A stretch of DNA of 64,000 nt from Fimenecus sp964540535 (GTDB lineage: Bacteria > Bacillota > Clostridia > Oscillospirales > Acutalibacteraceae): NCBI GenBank assembly GCA_964540535.1, contig CAZIMO010000010.1, positions 11,728-75,727 on the forward strand. Reading direction: 5' to 3'. Positions 51,290 to 60,380 of this stretch are shown here, piece by piece. Below the pieces are notes generated by a model that had not been told where the DNA came from, made no database searches, and saw only the letters and a program-made list of their open reading frames with translations. The stretch's first letter is position 1. Each line of letters begins with the position of its first letter. The position numbers and the translations under genes are program-made.

Positions 51290-53221
51290 ATGGGAATGAC
51301 AATCGGACAAAAACTTATTAAATCCCACCTTGTCAGCGGAGATATGACTGTCGGCAGTGAGGTTGGAATTAAAATTGACCAGACATTGACTCAAGATGCC
51401 ACAGGTACAATGGCATATCTTGAGCTTGAAGCTATGGGTATTGAGCAGGTAAAAACTGAACTTTCAGTTGCTTATATTGACCACAATACATTGCAGACCG
51501 GCTTTGAAAATGCTGATGACCACAAATTTATTCAAAGCGTAGCTAAAAAACGCGGTATTCGTTTTTCTCGCCCCGGTAACGGCATTTGCCACCAGGTACA
51601 TCTTGAGCGTTTCGGTAAGCCGGGTAAAACCTTAATCGGTTCTGACAGCCACACTCCCACAGGCGGCGGTATCGGTATGCTTGCAATGGGTGCCGGTGGA
51701 CTTGATGTAGCGGTTGCTATGGGCGGCGGTACATATTATATTACAATGCCAAAGATGGTAAGAGTAAATCTTACAGGCAAATTAAGCCCTTGGGTTGCCG
51801 CAAAGGATGTAATTCTCGAGGTTCTTCGTATTATGACGGTAAAAGGCGGTGTCGGCAAGATTATTGAATACGGTGGTGAAGGTGTTGCCACTCTTTCAGT
51901 TCCCGAGCGCGCAACAATCACTAATATGGGTGCAGAGCTTGGTGCCACAACATCCGTTTTCCCCTCTGACGAGGTTACAAAAGCATTTTTAAAAGCTCAA
52001 GGCCGTGAAGAAGATTGGATTGAGCTTAAAGCTGACGAAGATGCAGTTTATGATGAAGTAATTGATATTGATTTATCTTCACTTGCTCCTATGGCTGCTT
52101 GTCCTCATATGCCGGACAGAGTTAAATCTGTTACTGAAATCGGTAAAATTAAGGTCGATCAAGTTTGCATTGGTTCTTGTACAAACTCTTCACTTCTTGA
52201 TATAATGAAAGTTGCCGCAATCCTTAAAGGCAAAACAGTACATCCTTCAGTCAGCCTTTCAATTGCTCCCGGTTCAAAGCAGGTTCTTAATATGATTTCA
52301 CAAAACGGTGCTTTGGCAAGTATGATTGATGCTGGAGCAAGAATCCTTGAAAGTGCGTGTGGTCCTTGCATCGGTATGGGTCAGTCACCCAATTCAGCAG
52401 GTGTTTCGCTTCGTACCTTTAACAGAAACTTTGAGGGCCGTTCCGGTACTGCCGATGCAGGAATTTATCTTGTAAGCCCAGAAGTTGCTGCAGCATCTGC
52501 TCTTACGGGTTATCTTACCGACCCAAGAGATTTAGGTGAATTCCCTATAATCAATCTTCCTAATGAATTTATCATAAATGACAATATGGTTGTTATGCCT
52601 GCTACTCGTGAAGAAGCAAAAGATATTGAGGTAATGTACGGTCCTAATATTAAGCCGTTCCCAAGCAGTGAGCCTATGGGCGATGACATCACTGCAAAGG
52701 CTGTTCTCAAGGTTGGCGATGATATTACTACCGACCACATTATGCCTGCGGGCGCTAAAATTCTCCCATACCGTTCAAATATCCCCTATCTTTCACAATA
52801 TTGCTTCGGTGTTTGCGATAAGACATTCCCTGAAAGAATTAAGGCTGAAGGTAAAGGTATTATCATTGGCGGTGCTAACTACGGTCAAGGTTCATCGCGT
52901 GAGCATGCTGCACTTGTTCCGCTCTATCTTGGTGTTAAAGCAGTAATTACAAAGTCATTCGCAAGAATTCACTGTGCAAATCTTATTAACGCAGGTATTC
53001 TTCCGTTAAACTTTGCTGACGCAGACGATTATGATAAGATTTCACAGGGTGATGAATTAAGTCTCAAAGGAATAAAAAATGCAATTATAAATAATGAACC
53101 TGCAGTGCTTTTAAACCTTACAACTGGCGAAGAATATAAACTTAACTATGATCTTTCGCAGCGTCAAAAAGACATTATTATTGCAGGCGGACTTTTAAAC
53201 TATACAAAATCAAACTTTTAA
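51290..53221 (+). CDS. acnA: Aconitate hydratase
   Basis: 643 aa with the [4Fe-4S] ligands in CIGSCTNSS and SACGPCIGMG, HLERFGKPGKTLIGSDSHTP, and the C-terminal swivel domain (DDITTDHIMPAGAKI, NYGQGSSREHAAL). Shorter than the ~890-aa AcnA type and closer to the mitochondrial/homoaconitase-like length. Converts citrate to isocitrate. AAGGAGTG precedes the ATG. First gene of an acn-icd-rex operon. Confidence 0.95.
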   Translation: MGMTIGQKLIKSHLVSGDMTVGSEVGIKIDQTLTQDATGTMAYLELEAMGIEQVKTELSVAYIDHNTLQTGFENADDHKFIQSVAKKRGIRFSRPGNGICHQVHLERFGKPGKTLIGSDSHTPTGGGIGMLAMGAGGLDVAVAMGGGTYYITMPKMVRVNLTGKLSPWVAAKDVILEVLRIMTVKGGVGKIIEYGGEGVATLSVPERATITNMGAELGATTSVFPSDEVTKAFLKAQGREEDWIELKADEDAVYDEVIDIDLSSLAPMAACPHMPDRVKSVTEIGKIKVDQVCIGSCTNSSLLDIMKVAAILKGKTVHPSVSLSIAPGSKQVLNMISQNGALASMIDAGARILESACGPCIGMGQSPNSAGVSLRTFNRNFEGRSGTADAGIYLVSPEVAAASALTGYLTDPRDLGEFPIINLPNEFIINDNMVVMPATREEAKDIEVMYGPNIKPFPSSEPMGDDITAKAVLKVGDDITTDHIMPAGAKILPYRSNIPYLSQYCFGVCDKTFPERIKAEGKGIIIGGANYGQGSSREHAALVPLYLGVKAVITKSFARIHCANLINAGILPLNFADADDYDKISQGDELSLKGIKNAIINNEPAVLLNLTTGEEYKLNYDLSQRQKDIIIAGGLLNYTKSNF

Positions 53222-53232
53222 GGAGAGATAAT

Positions 53233-54396
53233 ATGGAACAGCAGATTAAAGAAGCTCTTGACAAATTTGAAGCTCTTATCAGAGAACAGCTTGCAAGAAA
53301 TGAAAAAATAAAATCAGAAAAAGAATTTATTGATTTTGACAAGCTTGATAAAATTGTTATCGGTGTTTGCGGTGGTGACGGAATTGGACCGATTATCACA
53401 AAAGAGTCAGCAAGAGTTCTTGAATATATGCTTGCAGACGAAGTTGCAAGCGGAAGAATTGAATTCAAGTATATTGACGGTCTTACAATTGAAAACCGCG
53501 TCGCTGTTATGAAGGCAATTCCTGATGATGTTCTTGCAGAGCTTAAAGAATGCCATGTAATTCTTAAAGGTCCTACAACTACTCCGCAGGCTGGCGATCC
53601 ATGGCCGAATATTGAAAGTGCAAATGTTGCAATGCGCAAGGAGCTTGACCTCTTTGCTAATGTTCGCCCTGTTAAAGTTCCTGAACAAGGCATTGATTGG
53701 ACATTCTTCCGTGAAAATACTGAGGGTGCTTATGCAGTTGGCTCAAAGGGCGTAAATGTCACAGATGAGCTTGCAATGGACTTTGTTGTTACAACAAGCG
53801 AAGGTACAGAAAGAATTGCACGTGCCGCTTATGACTACGCAAAAAAGAACGGCAAAGAAAGAGTTTCAATCATCAATAAAGCGAATGTAATCAAGACTAC
53901 AGACGGAAAATTCCTTAAAATTTGCAAATCAGTTGGAGAAGAATATCCCGAAATTACAACTGACGAATGGTACGTTGATATTACAACTGCTAAACTTATT
54001 GACGAAAAGAGAAGAAAGGATTTCAAAGTATTCATTCTTCCCAACCTTTACGGCGATATTATTACAGATGAAGCCGCAGAATTTCAAGGCGGTGTAGGTA
54101 CTGCGGGCAGTGCAAATCTTGGTAAACATTATGCAATGTTTGAGGCAATTCACGGCTCTGCCCCACGTATGATTCGTGAGGGCCGCGGTCAATATGCAGA
54201 CCCTTGTTCAATGCTTCGTGCAACCGTAATGCTTCTTTCACACATAGGCAAGCAAAAAGAGGCTGACTTACTTGAAAGAGCTCTCGATATTTGTATGCTT
54301 GAAGAAAAGAAATTTGTAATTACAGGCCGTGACGACGGTGCTACATGCAGTGAGTTTGGCGATTATGTAATGGAAACAGTAAAAAAGCTTTCATAA
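53233..54396 (+). CDS. icd: Isocitrate dehydrogenase, isopropylmalate-dehydrogenase family
   Basis: 387 aa. An N-terminal helical extension of about 35 residues, then VCGGDGIGPIITKESA, KGPTTTPQAG, FRENTEGAYAVGS, NKANVIKTTDGKF, LPNLYGDIITDEAAE and GTAGSANLGKH. Neighbourhood with aconitase supports isocitrate as substrate rather than isopropylmalate. The two enzymes lead to 2-oxoglutarate for glutamate synthesis. The extension is unusual and might be family-specific. Confidence 0.88.
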   Translation: MEQQIKEALDKFEALIREQLARNEKIKSEKEFIDFDKLDKIVIGVCGGDGIGPIITKESARVLEYMLADEVASGRIEFKYIDGLTIENRVAVMKAIPDDVLAELKECHVILKGPTTTPQAGDPWPNIESANVAMRKELDLFANVRPVKVPEQGIDWTFFRENTEGAYAVGSKGVNVTDELAMDFVVTTSEGTERIARAAYDYAKKNGKERVSIINKANVIKTTDGKFLKICKSVGEEYPEITTDEWYVDITTAKLIDEKRRKDFKVFILPNLYGDIITDEAAEFQGGVGTAGSANLGKHYAMFEAIHGSAPRMIREGRGQYADPCSMLRATVMLLSHIGKQKEADLLERALDICMLEEKKFVITGRDDGATCSEFGDYVMETVKKLS

Positions 54397-54408
54397 GAGG
54401 TGAAAATT

Positions 54409-55050
54409 ATGGCTAAAAATGATGGAGTATCAATTTCTGTCATTAAGCGACTTCCCCGATATTACAGATTTTTAGGTGAATTAAGAGAACAAGGAATTAT
54501 AAGAATTTCTTCAAAGGATTTATCCGCAAGAATGGGATTTACTGCTTCACAAATTCGTCAAGACTTAAATTGTTTCGGCGGATTTGGTCAACAGGGCTAC
54601 GGATATAACATTGAAAGCCTTTATAATGAAATTGGAAATATTCTCGGTGTCAATAATAATCGCAAAGCAATTATTATTGGCGCGGGTAACCTTGGCAAAG
54701 CAGTTGCTTTACATATGTCATTTGAGCAGAGAGGATTTAATGTTATCGGAATATTCGACCGAAATCCCGCTCTTACAGGTCAGCTTATTCGCGGCTTACC
54801 GATAAGGCATACAGACGGCCTATATGATTTTTGCAGAGATAACTCCCCTACCGTAGCGGTTCTTTGTATTCCAAGTACCGCCGCAGAAATTTTGGCACCT
54901 CAACTTGTTGAGCTTGGCATTAAAGGCTTTTGGAATTTCAGTCACTACGATATTGCCGCAAATTATCCCAATGTTGCAGTTGAAAATGTTCATTTAAGTG
55001 ATAGCCTTATGACATTGAGCTATCATGTAAGCAAGCTTTCTGAATCATAA
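54409..55050 (+). CDS. rex: Redox-sensing transcriptional repressor Rex
   Basis: 213 aa from ATG 54409 (AGAGGTG upstream; an in-frame GTG at 54400 is less likely). N-terminal winged helix with RLPRYYRFLGEL and SSKDLSARMGFTASQIRQDL, then the NAD(H) Rossmann domain with IIIGAGNLGKAVALHM. Rex leaves DNA when the NADH/NAD ratio is high. Placed 12 nt after icd, it probably belongs to the same transcript. The hairpin at 55049-55071 may end it. Confidence 0.95.
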   Translation: MAKNDGVSISVIKRLPRYYRFLGELREQGIIRISSKDLSARMGFTASQIRQDLNCFGGFGQQGYGYNIESLYNEIGNILGVNNNRKAIIIGAGNLGKAVALHMSFEQRGFNVIGIFDRNPALTGQLIRGLPIRHTDGLYDFCRDNSPTVAVLCIPSTAAEILAPQLVELGIKGFWNFSHYDIAANYPNVAVENVHLSDSLMTLSYHVSKLSES

Positions 55051-55746
55051 CCACCCGTCAAACGGGTGGTTTGCTCGCCCCTATAAGGGGCAGTTACCGG
55101 CCAGCGCCTAAAGACGCTGGCTTTCACTTTGTTCAAGCCTATTGCCTTTGCCTCTTTTGCCGCCCTTTAAAGGGCGTTTGTATTACCTGCTACCCTTGAA
55201 AGGGTCTTCGTACTCTCGTACGCTTAATTTGTCTAACGCTATATCATGTTTCTCTTGCTCTTCTATATATTTTCGTATGGTTGCTTCATTTAGTCCTACT
55301 GTGCTTACATAGTAACCCTCTGCCCAGAAATGTCTATTCCCATACTTGTATTTCAAATTTGCATGTTTATCAAACATCATCAACGCACTTTTCCCCTTCA
55401 AGTATCCCATGAAACTTGACACACTTATTTTTGGTGGTATACTTAATAGCAGATGTACATGGTCGGGCATCATATTCCCTTCTAGTATCTCTACTCCTTT
55501 ATACTTGCACAGTGTTCTTATGATTTCTTGTAAATCTGCTCGGTACTGTCCGTATATCGCTTTTCTTCGATATTTTGGTATGAACACTATATGATATTTA
55601 CACATCCATTTTGTGTGTGATAAACTATTACTTTTATTTGCCATAAAATCTCACCTTTCCTTTACAATAAGCCTGAACAACTTTATTGTATCATTTGGTG
55701 GGATTTTTTGGTATAACCTCTTATTTCCCACCCGCATAGCGGGTGG
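55049..55746 (-). mobile_element. IS200-type insertion (IS200/IS605 family, tnpA only)
   Basis: tnpA is flanked by similar terminal hairpins: AACCACCCGT/ACGGGTGGTT (55049-55071) on the left and CCACCCGC/GCGGGTGG (55728-55746) on the right. Between the left hairpin and tnpA are further small palindromes (GCCCCTATAAGGGGC, CCAGCG../..CGCTGG, CGCCCTTTAAAGGGCG). There are no inverted terminal repeats and no tnpB, as in IS200. Exact ends cannot be fixed without an empty site. Confidence 0.82.
55183..55644 (-). CDS. tnpA: IS200/IS605-family Y1 transposase TnpA
   Basis: 153 aa. TKWMCKYHIVFIPKYRRK opening, HUH motif as HVHLLLS (PDHVHLLLSIP, about 61-71), and the catalytic Tyr in the C-terminal helix (IRKYIEEQEKHD, about 125-136). 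It cuts and joins single-stranded DNA at the element's hairpins. Full length with no frameshift, so possibly active. Confidence 0.93.
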   Translation of the reverse strand: MANKSNSLSHTKWMCKYHIVFIPKYRRKAIYGQYRADLQEIIRTLCKYKGVEILEGNMMPDHVHLLLSIPPKISVSSFMGYLKGKSALMMFDKHANLKYKYGNRHFWAEGYYVSTVGLNEATIRKYIEEQEKHDIALDKLSVREYEDPFKGSR

Positions 55747-55798
55747 TTTTCTGTTTCGTGCGTTCCGCTCTCAACTGTCTTAAGACACTAATAAAAGT

Positions 55799-55840
55799 AA
55801 AACCCAAGCTGTTATGATTATAAGCTTGGGTTTTATGTTT
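55799..55840 (-). terminator. Terminator of the exonuclease gene
   Basis: Perfect 12-bp arms AAAACCCAAGCT (55799-55810) and AGCTTGGGTTTT (55823-55834), T-rich on both sides, 12 bp after the minus-strand gene's stop. Confidence 0.82.
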
Positions 55841-55846
55841 GGGTTA

Positions 55847-56377
55847 TTATAATGAATATGTTTTTATAAATTGATTTATATCTGCTCCGTCTTCTATGTA
55901 TCGCAAAAGAATTTCTGCACAGGCAAGGCTGTCGCTTCCTGCATGATGGTGGTCAAGTTCAATGCCATAGTAATCGCATAGTGCGTTTAGCTTATGACTC
56001 ATTTTAGGCAGTACACGTCTGCCAATCTGCACTGTACAAAGATATGGTGCGTGAATCATCCAAATTATGCCGTAATCCTGCAAACAACATTTGAAAACAC
56101 TCATATCAAATGGCGCATTGTGTGCAACTAAAATGCTATCATTCATTAGTGGCTCAATTTTATCACAAATTTGCGGAAATGTAGGCTTGTCCTGCACCAT
56201 TTCCTCGCTTATTCCTGTTAATTGTGTGTTGAAATAATCAAAGCTTGTTTCAGGATTGATGAGAGAATAGAGCTTTCTTGTTATAATTCCATCTTCAATT
56301 ATCGTAATACCGATTGCACTCATACGAATGTTAAACCGATTCGGTGTTTCAACATCAAAAGCAATATACCGTGCCAT
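55847..56377 (-). CDS. DEDDh 3'-5' exonuclease (DNA polymerase III epsilon-like)
   Basis: 176 aa. Exo I IAFDVETPN (Asp8, Glu10), Exo II LVAHNAPFDMSVF, Exo III with HHHAGSDSLACAEILL. A single exonuclease domain without polymerase or BRCT parts, as in stand-alone DnaQ/PolC-like exonucleases or RNase T relatives. Substrate not known. Located between the IS element and a degraded region, so it may be accessory. Confidence 0.87.
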   Translation of the reverse strand: MARYIAFDVETPNRFNIRMSAIGITIIEDGIITRKLYSLINPETSFDYFNTQLTGISEEMVQDKPTFPQICDKIEPLMNDSILVAHNAPFDMSVFKCCLQDYGIIWMIHAPYLCTVQIGRRVLPKMSHKLNALCDYYGIELDHHHAGSDSLACAEILLRYIEDGADINQFIKTYSL

Positions 56378-56607
56378 TTTGCATTCCTTTCATAATCAGT
56401 CTAATTATTCAATACATATTTCAGCATTTTATAAGCTGTTTCTTTTTTACATTACTTTTTCAGCTTTTTGCTGACACGTCTTACCTGATATATTCTTCTA
56501 ATTAAACTGTCAATTTCTACTATCAATCATTCGAGGTCACCCGTTTTATATAATATTACATTGTCTGTTTATGCCGTATATTAAAACTATACACTAAGTT
56601 TATTTCT

Positions 56608-56826
56608 ATTTCAATCAAGAATAAAAGTAAGGGTATAATTTAGAATAGTTTTATATCCAATCTTTCTGTACAATTCTATTGCAGCAACAAACGGTTCTCC
56701 TGATTTAAAAATTAAGTAGCGATATCTTTTTTCCTTTATGAATATAAACGAGAATAAAAATTTACAGCCTTTTGTCTCAAAAAATTTAAGTCGCTTAAAA
56801 ATTAGATATTCGCCGTTTTTTCTATG
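56608..56826 (-). pseudogene. Remnant of a GNAT acetyltransferase (C-terminal fragment)
   Basis: On the minus strand an uninterrupted frame with no start codon contains the segment FKSGEPFVAAIELYRKIGYK, like the last strand-helix of GNAT acetyltransferases (..LYxKxGF..). It ends with a stop at about 56608. Upstream residues no longer resemble the acetyl-CoA-binding motif. The rest of 56378-57326 is AT-rich with no gene seen. Confidence 0.35.
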
Positions 56827-57252
56827 TCATGAAATGTTCCCAAATATGAATTATTAGTAATTTTGCGATATGTAGTATTATTAAATATGCGTACTTTTAT
56901 AAGTGCAATTACAACGCAAATCAATAATATCAATATCAATATTAAAAGTGGTACAACATAATCTCTCGATATAAAGGATTATTTTTATATAATATGCTGT
57001 ATCTTTTATTGTTAGTAAATAGAATTGTACATTGATTTCATTAATATTTCAATTACAAATAACAATTCGAAAAAAATTAAAGAATGTAATGAATAAGGTT
57101 TTTAGATAATGAAAAATAAATTGCAAACAAAGTTCGCTTGAATACATAGATTATAGAAATATATTTTTTGAAATTTAAATATATGATTACATTCGTTTTT
57201 TCAATTGCTATATCAGATATAAATCACAAATTACTCGTGACGAAATTTAATA

Positions 57253-57281
57253 TTGACAAAATTGACCAAAAGGTATACAAT
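57253..57281 (+). promoter_or_regulatory. Predicted promoter of the type I restriction-modification locus
   Basis: TTGACA (57253-57258), 17-bp spacer, TACAAT (57276-57281), about 45 nt before the first ORF. Confidence 0.65.
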
Positions 57282-57326
57282 ATAATCGAATCACAAAATC
57301 AACAGAACATAATTTGAGGTGCAAAA

Positions 57327-57929
57327 ATGATACTAGCTGATGTTGCAACAATTCGAACTGGCGTTGTTGCCACTCGAAAAAAGGCTGTTAATACTGATTC
57401 GGCAGAGTGTACTTATAACTTGATTAATTTAAAATGTGCGTCGACTGGTGGATATCTTGACTTGCGGTATGCAGAAAAATTCCAAACGGCAGAGCCATTG
57501 AAGCAACAGCTTTTTACTCAGATGAATGATATACTCATAAGACTTAGCACACCGTATACGGCGATTATGATTACTAAAGATGAATGGTGCGGATATTTAG
57601 TGCCTTCCCACTTTGCGATTATACGCGTTGATAAAAGTGTTGTTTCGCCAGAATATATACTATGGTTATTAAAACAAGAATCCACCAAGCAAAAGATATT
57701 ACAAAATATAAGTGGTAGCGGCATGTTTGGAACAATAAATTCAAGGTTTTTCAACTCGCTGATTGTGCCGAATCTGCCACTAAAAGATCAGAGAATAATA
57801 GGACAGATGCAAATATTAGTCGAAAAAGAGCAAGAACTCATGCGTGAATTAGCTTCCCAAAAAGCGATCTATAACAAGCTATTGTTTGATAAAATCTATG
57901 ATTCTGTAAAGAGAGGTAATTTAAAATGA
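57327..57929 (+). CDS. Half-size type I specificity subunit (HsdS-like)
   Basis: 200 aa with a single target-recognition domain (about 1-150; LVPSHFAIIRVD, VSPEYILWLLKQES, SGSGMFGTINSRFFNSLIVP, then LPLKDQRIIGQM) and one long C-terminal coiled helix (about 150-195). Full HsdS proteins have two such units. GAGGTG precedes the ATG, and it overlaps hsdM by 4 nt. It could dimerise to specify a palindromic site or be a donor of alternative specificity; a full hsdS lies downstream. Confidence 0.78.
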   Translation: MILADVATIRTGVVATRKKAVNTDSAECTYNLINLKCASTGGYLDLRYAEKFQTAEPLKQQLFTQMNDILIRLSTPYTAIMITKDEWCGYLVPSHFAIIRVDKSVVSPEYILWLLKQESTKQKILQNISGSGMFGTINSRFFNSLIVPNLPLKDQRIIGQMQILVEKEQELMRELASQKAIYNKLLFDKIYDSVKRGNLK

Positions 57930-59482
57930 CTACTAAGCAAAATATCGAAAAGGTTCTTTGGAGCGCCTGTGACAGTTTCCGTGGTAAAATAGATAGTTCC
58001 CGTTATAAAGATTATATCCTTTCTATGCTGTTTGTAAAATACCTCAGCGATGTTTATGCTGAGACTAAAGAAAACTATATTAAACAATATGACGGTGATA
58101 TGCGTCGAGTTAAACGTGCTATGAGTCGAGAACGTTTTGTCATGGATGAGACCTCAACATTTACATATCTTTATAACAATCGTAATGATGCAGAAATCGG
58201 TCAAAAAATCAATGTTGCTCTTGCCGCAATCGAAAATAATAACAGTTCAAAACTCTACAATGTTTTCAGAGCGATAGATTTTAATTCTACTGTTGATTTT
58301 GGAGAACCGAAAGAGAAAAACGCTATTCTTAAAAATTTGTTGGAGGATTTTAAAGATTTGGATTTGAGTCCTTCCCAATTAGATTCAGTTGATATTATCG
58401 GAGATTCCTACGAGTACATGATTGCAAATTTTGCTTCAGACGCAGGGAAAAAAGGTGGGGAGTTCTACACGCCAAGTAAAGTATCGGAACTTGTTGCTCG
58501 TTTGGTACAACCTAAGGAAAACGACCGTATCTATGATGCCACTTGCGGAAGCGGTGGTCTGCTTCTTAAAGCGTTCAAACAAATTGAAAGCGGTAAAGCT
58601 CGTATTTATGGTCAAGAACAAAATATGCAAACCTGGGCACTTTGTCGAATGAACATGTTTCTGCATAATGTTGATGATGCTGTCATCTGGCACGGCGATA
58701 CGCTTGCTAATCCCGGTAATATCGAAAATGATAAGCTGATGAAGTTTCAATGTATTGTCGCCAATCCACCATTTTCGTTGGACAAATGGGATAGCGGCTT
58801 TCTTGGTGATGCTGAAACTGATGCTAAAGGTAAAAAACCCAAAATGAGTGCGGAACTTGATCCATATCGCCGATTTGATTGGGGGATTCCACCAACTTCT
58901 AAAGGTGACTACGCCTTTGTTATGCATATGCTTCATAGCTTGGATGACACAACAGGGCGCATGGGAATTATCCTTCCTCACGGTGTACTTTTTCGAGGTG
59001 CAGGAGAAGGTAGAATTCGTCGCACCATTATCGAAAACTTCAACTTTCTTGATGCCGTTATTGGACTTCCGGCAAATCTTTTCTACGGTGCTGGAATCCC
59101 TGCATGTATCTTAATCTTTCGCAAGGATCGCGGAACGAATAATAAAGTTCTTTTTGTTGATGCCAGTGGCGAAGGACACTATGAGAAAGGTAAAAATCAG
59201 AATATTTTGCGCGAATGCGATGTAAAGAAAATTGTGGATACTTATGTTCAGTATAAGACCGATATTCATTATTCGGACGAGTCTAAGTATAGCCATGTTG
59301 CCACATTAGCTGAAATTCAAGAAAATGACTATAACCTCAACATTCCGCGCTACGTAGATACCTTTGAGGAAGAAGAACTGATCGATATTGATGAAGTAAA
59401 ACGCAATATCGCTGATATTGAGGCTGAACTTGCGGAAGTGCAGGCTCAGATGGAGAAGTATATGAAAGAATTGGGACTTTGA
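57926..59482 (+). CDS. hsdM: Type I DNA N6-adenine methyltransferase subunit
   Basis: 518 aa. N-terminal helical domain (YKDYILSMLFVKYLSDVY), SAM-binding motif DATCGSGGLLLKAF and catalytic IVANPPFSLDKWD, then the C-terminal coiled-coil that contacts HsdS. With HsdS it methylates adenine at the recognition site; with HsdR it forms the restriction complex. Coupled to the half-size hsdS by ATGA overlap. Confidence 0.96.
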   Translation: MTTKQNIEKVLWSACDSFRGKIDSSRYKDYILSMLFVKYLSDVYAETKENYIKQYDGDMRRVKRAMSRERFVMDETSTFTYLYNNRNDAEIGQKINVALAAIENNNSSKLYNVFRAIDFNSTVDFGEPKEKNAILKNLLEDFKDLDLSPSQLDSVDIIGDSYEYMIANFASDAGKKGGEFYTPSKVSELVARLVQPKENDRIYDATCGSGGLLLKAFKQIESGKARIYGQEQNMQTWALCRMNMFLHNVDDAVIWHGDTLANPGNIENDKLMKFQCIVANPPFSLDKWDSGFLGDAETDAKGKKPKMSAELDPYRRFDWGIPPTSKGDYAFVMHMLHSLDDTTGRMGIILPHGVLFRGAGEGRIRRTIIENFNFLDAVIGLPANLFYGAGIPACILIFRKDRGTNNKVLFVDASGEGHYEKGKNQNILRECDVKKIVDTYVQYKTDIHYSDESKYSHVATLAEIQENDYNLNIPRYVDTFEEEELIDIDEVKRNIADIEAELAEVQAQMEKYMKELGL

Positions 59483-59852
59483 GAGATATTATACATCAAA
59501 CAAATCTTTACTCTTAAACATATTAATGAGAACTAACATTTCTAAATTCTCCAAACAGACTACATTTGGGGTTAACGCAAAATTGCTAACAAATGGGCAA
59601 AATTCAGAGAAAATGGGCAAATCCTAATGTTTCTCAGAAAAATCCATTGGCTTTAGAAGATATTATGAACGAAATGTGAAAAGATTTGGGAGTAAAAAAG
59701 TAAAGACAGGAAATCTCTTAGATTTTTTCGTAAATGACATCAAGCAAGTGTTGAAGGAAAAATAACCCACAGACAATTTAGTAGCAAATTGAATATATTT
59801 AGCGACACAAAGTTGTGAAAGTGCAAATATTTTAAAAAAGTAGGTTTTATAC
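59483..59852. other. Gap in the restriction locus with coding remnants
   Basis: No intact gene. Plus-strand fragments such as NPLALEDIMNEM (about 59640-59678) followed by stops, and TGNLLDFFVNDIKQVLKEK ending at 59765, look like pieces of a decayed gene, but I cannot identify the family. AT-rich otherwise. Confidence 0.35.
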
Positions 59853-60374
59853 ATGAAAGAAGTAATAGAATATATTTCCAAAGAAGCCAGTTGGGCAATT
59901 CCATTGATTTTTTCTGTGATTGTTTTTTGCGTTAATTTGCTTTTTGCCTTTTTTAATGCTTATTACGCAAGGCAACAAAAAGAAGCTCAGGTGGTTCAAA
60001 CCAACCTTGCATTAATGCAAAAAAGAATGGATATTTACAACAGAGAGCGAGAAATTCTTGAATATATTATTGAGTATGAAAATCCCAATAAAAAACTGGT
60101 TGAAGTATTCGTTCGTGATGAACTTGAAGTAAGATTACTGTTTGGAAATGATATTCAAAGTCATTTTGCAGAAATAATGGATTTTTTGAAACAGGTACAT
60201 GAGTACAAAAGTGTGCCTGTTTCCTATGGAGAAGGTGGCTTCTTTTCAGATATAAGAGATGAACAAGTTGAAATGTTTTCGCAACAAGCGATAGATTTAT
60301 TTGCTCAAGGAATTAATTTATATAAAAAATACATTGATTTTAGTGATATAAAATTAAAAACTAAAGGGCGGTGA
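59853..60374 (+). CDS. Membrane-anchored coiled-coil protein of unknown function
   Basis: 173 aa: one N-terminal membrane helix (about 14-36), a basic/polar coiled-coil-like stretch (ARQQKEAQVVQTNLALMQKR), then a helical soluble domain. It lies between hsdM and hsdS and is 6 nt from hsdS, so it is transcribed with the restriction locus. No motif is recognised. The layout (membrane helix plus cytosolic helical domain) is seen in several phage-defence accessory proteins, but that is only an analogy. Confidence 0.6.
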   Translation: MKEVIEYISKEASWAIPLIFSVIVFCVNLLFAFFNAYYARQQKEAQVVQTNLALMQKRMDIYNREREILEYIIEYENPNKKLVEVFVRDELEVRLLFGNDIQSHFAEIMDFLKQVHEYKSVPVSYGEGGFFSDIRDEQVEMFSQQAIDLFAQGINLYKKYIDFSDIKLKTKGR

Positions 60375-60380
60375 TAGGAA

